A DNA stretch of 13,144 bases from Planctomycetaceae bacterium. GTDB taxonomy: Bacteria > Planctomycetota > Phycisphaerae > Phycisphaerales > SM1A02. Both the position numbers and the translations under genes were made by a program. Below, one piece after another: positions 8,890 to 13,144 of the stretch; the first letter of the stretch is position 1; the number at the start of each line of letters is the position of its first letter. Location of the stretch: assembly GCA_002684315.1 (NCBI GenBank), contig NYVB01000032.1:1-13144 (forward strand). Direction: 5' to 3'. The notes below the pieces were generated by a model. The model worked only from the letters and a program-made list of their open reading frames with translations. It made no database searches and had not been told where the DNA came from.

Positions 8890-9438
8890 ATGAAGATGAT
8901 TCCCACAGAGTTGAATGGATGTTGCATCCTCGAACCCGTCATCCATGGGGACGACAGAGGTTTCTTTGTTGAAAGCTGGAACAGGAACACATTTTCCGAG
9001 ATGGGCCTGGACCTGGATTTCGTTCAGGACAACCACAGTCGCTCGACTCGAGGAGTCCTTCGAGGAATTCACTACCAGATCAAGAAGCCTCAGGGAAAAC
9101 TCGTGAGAGTCACCCAGGGTTCCGTCTTCGATGTCGCGGTTGACATGCGAAGTGATTCCCCGACATTCGGTCGATGGACGGGTGTCGAACTGTCGGCTGA
9201 GAACAAGCGAATGTTGTGGGTGCCTCCGGGGTTCGGCCATGCGTTTCTGGTCCTCAGCGAACACGCGGACTTCCAGTACAAATGCACCGAGTTCTACTCT
9301 CCTGAAAACGATCGTGGGATTCGCTGGGATGATCCGGACGTGGGAATCAAGTGGCCCACGGACGCCGGCACCATCCCCAAGCTTTCAGAAAAGGACCTCT
9401 CACTCCCACCCCTCAAGAATGCGGAGTTGGACACGTGA
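8890..9438 (+). CDS. rfbC: dTDP-4-dehydrorhamnose 3,5-epimerase
   Basis: Third step of dTDP-L-rhamnose synthesis: epimerises dTDP-4-keto-6-deoxyglucose at C3 and C5 to dTDP-4-keto-L-rhamnose. The 182-residue cupin protein has the usual family length and motifs: DDRGFFVE (21-28), VQDNHSRS (45-52), GVLRGIHYQ with the catalytic-type His61, the GSVFDVAVDMR strand (77-87), VPPGFGHAFLVL (111-122), the expected Tyr136 in EFYSPEND, and SEKD near the end (166-169). Nothing essential seems missing. The ATG at 8890 is nine bases after the rfbA stop; a second ATG two codons later (8896) cannot be excluded, and the only purine-rich site (AAAGG, 8872-8876) is rather distant. Its stop overlaps the GTG of rfbD. 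Confidence 0.97.
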   Translation: MKMIPTELNGCCILEPVIHGDDRGFFVESWNRNTFSEMGLDLDFVQDNHSRSTRGVLRGIHYQIKKPQGKLVRVTQGSVFDVAVDMRSDSPTFGRWTGVELSAENKRMLWVPPGFGHAFLVLSEHADFQYKCTEFYSPENDRGIRWDDPDVGIKWPTDAGTIPKLSEKDLSLPPLKNAELDT

Positions 9439-10313
9439 AAGCGCTTGTCACAGGTGGCGGAGGGCAGCTTTCAAAGGCCCTGATCCGCACCGCGGAAGAA
9501 CATCATCAAATCTCGGTACATTCCATCGAGACACTGGATATCACGTGTACTGAACAGGTCTGTCGCGCGATGGATGAAGTGTCTCCTGATGTGATCATCA
9601 ATGCCGCTGCATATACCGCCGTGGACAAGGCTGAATCTGAAGAAGTCACCGCAAAGTCCGTGAATGAGGATGGTCCTCGGAATCTGGCTCGCGCTGCGTC
9701 CGAGCATGGCTCGAGACTGATTCACATCTCGACTGATTTCGTTTTCGACGGAGTCTCACAAAAACCCTGTTTGACGACCGACGTTCCAAATCCAGTCTCC
9801 GTTTATGGTCGGACGAAGCTGGCTGGTGAACAAGCGATCATCGATTCCGATCTCGATGAATGGACGATCGTCAGAACGGCATGGCTCTATGACGGAGACA
9901 GTCCGAATTTCGTTTCAACGATGTTGCGGCTGATGAAGGACAGAGAAGACATAAGCGTGGTCTCCGATCAGACCGGGACTCCGACGCTGGTGGATTCACT
10001 GGCCGTTGCCGTGTGGTGCCTTGCAGACAACCATGTTTCCGGAATGCATCATTGGACGGATGACGGATGCACGACATGGCATGGATTCGCCACCGCGATC
10101 GAGGAGATCGGATATCGATCTGGATTGCTTGCATCACGAACCAGAGTCGATCCGATCACGACGGAGGACTATCCGACCCCGGCACGAAGACCCTCTTATT
10201 CCGTGCTTGATAAAACGAAAACATGGAATGCGCTTGAGGGAACTCGAGCGATGCCATCGATCCATTGGCGTGAAAACCTGAACAACATGATCACGGAGAA
10301 AATGCGTGTCTAA
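9435..10313 (+). CDS. rfbD: dTDP-4-dehydrorhamnose reductase
   Basis: Last step: NAD(P)H-dependent reduction of dTDP-4-keto-L-rhamnose to dTDP-L-rhamnose, a short-chain dehydrogenase/reductase. I place the start at GTG 9435, giving 292 residues, because the Rossmann signature KALVTGGGGQL begins right there. The frame is open further upstream to an ATG at 9351, but that would add 28 residues lying over rfbC and not expected in the family. The GTG overlaps the rfbC stop (GTGA) and GGAG (9423-9426) sits eight bases before it. Visible motifs: VIINAAAYTAVDKAE (53-67), HISTDFVFDG (97-106), the catalytic YGRTK (Y124, K128), WTIVRTAWLY (about 142-151), SDQTGTPT and the C-terminal PARRPSYSVLD. It overlaps rfbB by eight bases. 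Confidence 0.96.
   Translation: MKALVTGGGGQLSKALIRTAEEHHQISVHSIETLDITCTEQVCRAMDEVSPDVIINAAAYTAVDKAESEEVTAKSVNEDGPRNLARAASEHGSRLIHISTDFVFDGVSQKPCLTTDVPNPVSVYGRTKLAGEQAIIDSDLDEWTIVRTAWLYDGDSPNFVSTMLRLMKDREDISVVSDQTGTPTLVDSLAVAVWCLADNHVSGMHHWTDDGCTTWHGFATAIEEIGYRSGLLASRTRVDPITTEDYPTPARRPSYSVLDKTKTWNALEGTRAMPSIHWRENLNNMITEKMRV
10295..10298 (+). promoter_or_regulatory. Shine-Dalgarno site that decides the GTG start of rfbB
   Basis: GGAG ends seven bases before GTG 10306, and the Rossmann motif of RfbB begins a few residues after that codon. The nearby ATG at 10302 is in the rfbD frame and reaches its stop after two more codons, so it cannot serve rfbB. Confidence 0.6.
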
Positions 10314-11412
10314 TCTTCTCATCACCGGCGGCGCCGGTTTCATCGGTGTCAATCTCGTCAAATGGTGGCTTGAAAACCACGAAGGTGACAACGTGGTCGT
10401 TCTGGACGCACTCACCTATGCGGGAAACGCCGCAAGCCTGGAAGATGTTCTTGATCACGATGATCTCACCTTCGTACAGGGAGATATCAAGGACACATCA
10501 CTGGTCGAGTCATTGCTCAGAGACCATGACATCGACCTGCTCATACACCTGGCAGCTGAAAGTCATGTGGACCGATCGATCGAAGGTCCGGACGAATTCA
10601 TCGATACGAACGTGATCGGTACGCACAGTCTGCTCAAAGCCGCACGCACGGTCTGGTGTGAGTCCGGGACATGGAAGAAACACAGATTCCACCACGTCTC
10701 GACGGACGAGGTCTATGGTTCACTCGGCGAAGATGATCCTGCCTTTTCAGAGATCACTCCGTATGCACCCAACTCACCGTATTCGGCGAGCAAGGCGGCT
10801 TCGGATCATCTGGTCAGAGCATATCACCACACGTTCGGCATGGAAGTGACGACCACGAACTGCTCGAACAACTACGGGGCCTATCAGTTCCCGGAAAAGT
10901 TGATTCCCTTGATTCTGACGAACATCCTTGCGGGGAGATCCCTTCCCATATACGGCGATGGCATGAACGTCAGAGACTGGCTGCATGTCTCGGATCATTG
11001 CAGGGGAATTGAAATGGCGATCAAGAAAGGTGAGGTTGGTGAGACCTACTGCATCGGTGGAAGGAACGAGGCTCCGAACCTGGACATCGTCCATGAACTC
11101 TGCCGTCAGATCGGGGAACGCTTTGAGAAGAACCCGGAACTGAAGAAGCGGTTTCCGGAGTGCCCCTCCGCCAGAGGAGAGGACAATGCCTCACTGATCA
11201 CGTATGTCACTGATCGACCTGGTCATGACAGGCGTTATGCGATCGATCCGACCAGGGCCTCAAAGGAAATCGGATACGAACCTCTCATGACGTTCGTATC
11301 CGGTATGTCCGAGACTGTCGATTGGTATCTCGACAATCAAAGTTGGTGGGAAAAGGTGATGGATGGCAGCTACCGGACCTGGATTGAAACCAATTACCAG
11401 GACCGGAGCTGA
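10306..11412 (+). CDS. rfbB: dTDP-glucose 4,6-dehydratase
   Basis: Second step of the rhamnose pathway: converts dTDP-glucose to dTDP-4-keto-6-deoxyglucose with tightly bound NAD+. The 368 residues fit the usual RmlB length. Visible: the GGAGFIG nucleotide-binding loop (8-14), VVLDALTYAGN (31-41), LAAESHVDRSI (82-92), VSTDEVYG (131-138) with the catalytic Thr133/Asp134/Glu135 trio, YSASK (Y159, K163), NCSNNYGAYQFPEKLIP (185-201), the substrate-binding YGDGMNVRDWLHV (216-228) and the C-terminal VTDRPGHDRRYAID (301-314). The GTG start lies eight bases before the rfbD stop and has a GGAG site. An insertion of about 15 residues (roughly 270-293), rich in Glu, Lys and Arg, looks slightly longer than in E. 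coli RmlB. It is the last gene of the rightward cluster, nine bases from the end of the opposing gene. Confidence 0.97.
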   Translation: MSNLLITGGAGFIGVNLVKWWLENHEGDNVVVLDALTYAGNAASLEDVLDHDDLTFVQGDIKDTSLVESLLRDHDIDLLIHLAAESHVDRSIEGPDEFIDTNVIGTHSLLKAARTVWCESGTWKKHRFHHVSTDEVYGSLGEDDPAFSEITPYAPNSPYSASKAASDHLVRAYHHTFGMEVTTTNCSNNYGAYQFPEKLIPLILTNILAGRSLPIYGDGMNVRDWLHVSDHCRGIEMAIKKGEVGETYCIGGRNEAPNLDIVHELCRQIGERFEKNPELKKRFPECPSARGEDNASLITYVTDRPGHDRRYAIDPTRASKEIGYEPLMTFVSGMSETVDWYLDNQSWWEKVMDGSYRTWIETNYQDRS

Positions 11413-11421
11413 TCCAATCAC

Positions 11422-13144
11422 TCAGTCATCCCAACTGAAATCGTAAGCGCTCGCTTCATAGTAGTAGTGGTTCGTCGGCACACCACGTCGTTCGATGTCC
11501 ATGTTGGCATCGAAGGGTGAATAGTTCGACGGGACGAACCCCGAGAGAATCGTCTCGATGAAACCGTCACTGCCGTTCGAGAAAGAGCCCGCAGGTGCCG
11601 AACTCGACGCGAAGTTGACGGGACCCATGGACGCGCCCGGAAGAGAGTGGCTGCTTTCGATTCTGAAGTTATCGAAGACACAGGTGGACAGCTGGAACAC
11701 CTGGTTGACATTCATGTCACTCGGGGCGAGCTTGTTCATGACGGTGTCACGCACGAGGAAATGCGAGACGGTGCTTCCAAAGAGGACTCGTGTGTTCCTG
11801 AAGGTGCATGAATCCATGACGACATGATCGAACGGCTGCATCCAGTTGAAGGTCTGTGAGACGTACTTGGAATCAATGCACCAGCGGATGAATGCGAAGT
11901 TCTCCATGGGGTGCCCGTTGATGTGCGACACCTGGGTGTAATGATTCGTCGCGGAGATGTCTGCGAAGATCCTGTTTTCGACGTTGGGACCATTGGCCGA
12001 CGTGAACTGAATGATGTCAGGATGCTGTCCGTGGTTGGCGTTGTAGTTGTCCATCTTGTCGATTTTGAGGTTGATGATCACACCTGGTGAACCACCGAAG
12101 GCATCGGCTGAGAGTCGGGTGAAAGTCACGTTCTTGGCCATGGTCACACCAGTGATGCCCTTGGCAACGTTCTCGAGATCGACATCCTTCATCCAGCAAC
12201 CGAGCTTCCACTCGGTGAATGGTTTGGCGAGACGTTGGTTATCGCTGAGGAGACCCCATCCATATTCGGAATCGAGGTGGGTCACCTTCAGGTTGTCGAA
12301 GAAGATTCGGTTGTCCTTTGAGAAACTTCCCGTGAACAGATTTTGACGACCATTATCGGGGACTTCTTCCGTGATCACGGTGAGGTTCTTGATGTGAACC
12401 GACATGGCCTTGCCGTATCCGATTGCCTTGGAACCTCTGATGATCACATCATCCCTGTTGAGACCGGCACCGCCACTGACCGTGAGAACCTTGCGCTCTT
12501 CGGTGTTCATGAAACTGCTGTGAATCTGTGAAAGCCAGGTATGAGTTCCAGCAGCGAGCTCGATGCGACCACCGTAGATGGCTGGTCCCATCGACTGGAT
12601 TGCTTCATCGATGGTTTCAAACTGACTCTGGCCACCACCAACGGTCACGACGGTGGGTGATGGATCATATTGGAACCAGAAGCTGCAATTACCATTGTTC
12701 ACATCGTGAAGATTTCTGAGACCGGGGAGGTATTCACCCTGGAGAACACGAGGTTCACCGTGGTACGGATAGGCGATGGCACGAACTTCGTGGAGTCCGG
12801 TGGTGAGAAGTGAAACATCGATCTTGGCCATGTACTCGGCGTAACCGGTTTCAGGATGAGGAGTCATTTCCGTTGTTCGAACGCGCTGACCACCATCGAG
12901 GAAGAAGTCGACACGCTTGATATCAGCCATGTGGTAGGCGCTGACCGTGATGTAGAAATCTTCCGATCGGGTGATGTAGGGAAGTTCGGTCCATCGTGCG
13001 ATCGCTTTCGCACCATATCCGGGCGACTGGTTGCTGCCCTGAATGGATGGCTGATTCGTCGGGCTGGAGAATCCATTTCCGGGAATCAAGGTTTCAATCT
13101 CACTTCCGTCGGAGTAATCATCCGAGTCATCCGAACCTGAGTCA
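11422..13144 (-). CDS. Secreted-type right-handed parallel beta-helix protein (5' end cut off)
   Basis: The frame is open from the stop (TGA, complement of 11422-11424) to the right edge, giving 573 visible residues; the true start and any signal peptide lie outside. A TTG at 13087-13089 is in frame but is probably internal, because the frame continues upstream with an Asp/Ser-rich linker (DSGSDDSDDYSDGSEIE). Counting from the TTG, residues about 35-120 look like an all-beta, Ig-like module (VDFFLDGGQRV, GLHEVRAIAYPYHG). A beta-helix follows, starting at VTVGGGQSQFETIDEAIQSM (about 147-166), then many short strand-turn repeats rich in Asn, Val and Phe to the end (DFSWDD). The fold resembles pectate-lyase-like surface proteins and glycan-active enzymes, but I cannot place catalytic residues, so no substrate is named. 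No C-terminal membrane anchor or PEP-CTERM motif is visible. It converges on the polysaccharide operon and may act on or bind its product; that is inference. Confidence 0.8.
   Translation of the reverse strand, partial: DSGSDDSDDYSDGSEIETLIPGNGFSSPTNQPSIQGSNQSPGYGAKAIARWTELPYITRSEDFYITVSAYHMADIKRVDFFLDGGQRVRTTEMTPHPETGYAEYMAKIDVSLLTTGLHEVRAIAYPYHGEPRVLQGEYLPGLRNLHDVNNGNCSFWFQYDPSPTVVTVGGGQSQFETIDEAIQSMGPAIYGGRIELAAGTHTWLSQIHSSFMNTEERKVLTVSGGAGLNRDDVIIRGSKAIGYGKAMSVHIKNLTVITEEVPDNGRQNLFTGSFSKDNRIFFDNLKVTHLDSEYGWGLLSDNQRLAKPFTEWKLGCWMKDVDLENVAKGITGVTMAKNVTFTRLSADAFGGSPGVIINLKIDKMDNYNANHGQHPDIIQFTSANGPNVENRIFADISATNHYTQVSHINGHPMENFAFIRWCIDSKYVSQTFNWMQPFDHVVMDSCTFRNTRVLFGSTVSHFLVRDTVMNKLAPSDMNVNQVFQLSTCVFDNFRIESSHSLPGASMGPVNFASSSAPAGSFSNGSDGFIETILSGFVPSNYSPFDANMDIERRGVPTNHYYYEASAYDFSWDD

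Noticed and set aside
9351..9434. Longer rfbD reading frame starting at ATG 9351.
   Set aside because: It would overlap rfbC by 88 bases and add 28 residues before the Rossmann motif; the GTG at 9435 has a GGAG site and the operon's typical 4-base overlap.
10324..10338. GC-rich hairpin (ACCGGC, 3-base loop, GCCGGT) just after the rfbB start.
   Set aside because: It encodes the required GGAG nucleotide-binding loop, is short, and has no T-run, so coding constraint explains it.
11445..11456. Possible terminator hairpin AAGCG-CT-CGCTT at the end of the leftward gene.
   Set aside because: Five base pairs with a two-base loop and no T-run on either side; not a credible terminator.
13087..13089. 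TTG as the start codon of the leftward beta-helix gene.
   Set aside because: The frame stays open to the window edge with a plausible Asp/Ser-rich linker, and a secreted protein should have a signal peptide that is not seen after this TTG.

Overview
This window looks like a bacterial cell-surface polysaccharide locus: one long rightward gene cluster (1-11412) that meets a single leftward gene (11422 to the right edge). There is no rRNA, tRNA, CRISPR array, insertion sequence or phage gene, and coding density is close to complete. The organism is probably a Gram-negative bacterium with a periplasm. A member of the Planctomycetota (Phycisphaerae-like) is my best guess, based on three things: an unusual sugar transferase with a soluble N-terminal half, a very large anchored TPR protein, and a secreted beta-helix protein with an Asp/Ser-rich linker. 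This is inference from family resemblance; no taxonomic marker gene is present.

Layout. The last 18 codons of an upstream gene (2-58) run by a 4-base ATGA overlap into a Wzz/GumC-type chain-length protein fused to a BY-kinase-like ATPase (55-2241). A GTGA overlap leads to a polyprenyl-phosphate sugar-1-phosphate transferase (2238-3701). An ATGA overlap leads to a 1434-residue TPR protein with one N-terminal membrane anchor (3698-8002). Another ATGA overlap leads to the four dTDP-L-rhamnose genes in the order rfbA (7999-8880), rfbC (8890-9438), rfbD (9435-10313, GTG start) and rfbB (10306-11412, GTG start). The leftward gene is cut by the right edge and encodes an exported-looking right-handed parallel beta-helix protein.

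How they fit together. RfbA, RfbB, RfbC and RfbD are the complete set for making dTDP-L-rhamnose from glucose-1-phosphate. The sugar transferase would start the glycan on undecaprenyl phosphate in the inner membrane. The Wzz/BY-kinase-like protein would control chain length and export. The TPR protein is a plausible periplasmic scaffold for assembly or export. No glycosyltransferase, Wzx flippase, Wzy polymerase or outer-membrane exporter is visible here, so these must lie upstream or elsewhere.

Most worth a second look are the sugar transferase's N-terminal half (apparently a degenerate nucleotidyltransferase/left-handed beta-helix module), the giant TPR protein with no recognised family, the BY-kinase-like protein without a C-terminal tyrosine cluster, and a 20-bp perfect palindrome inside that gene.
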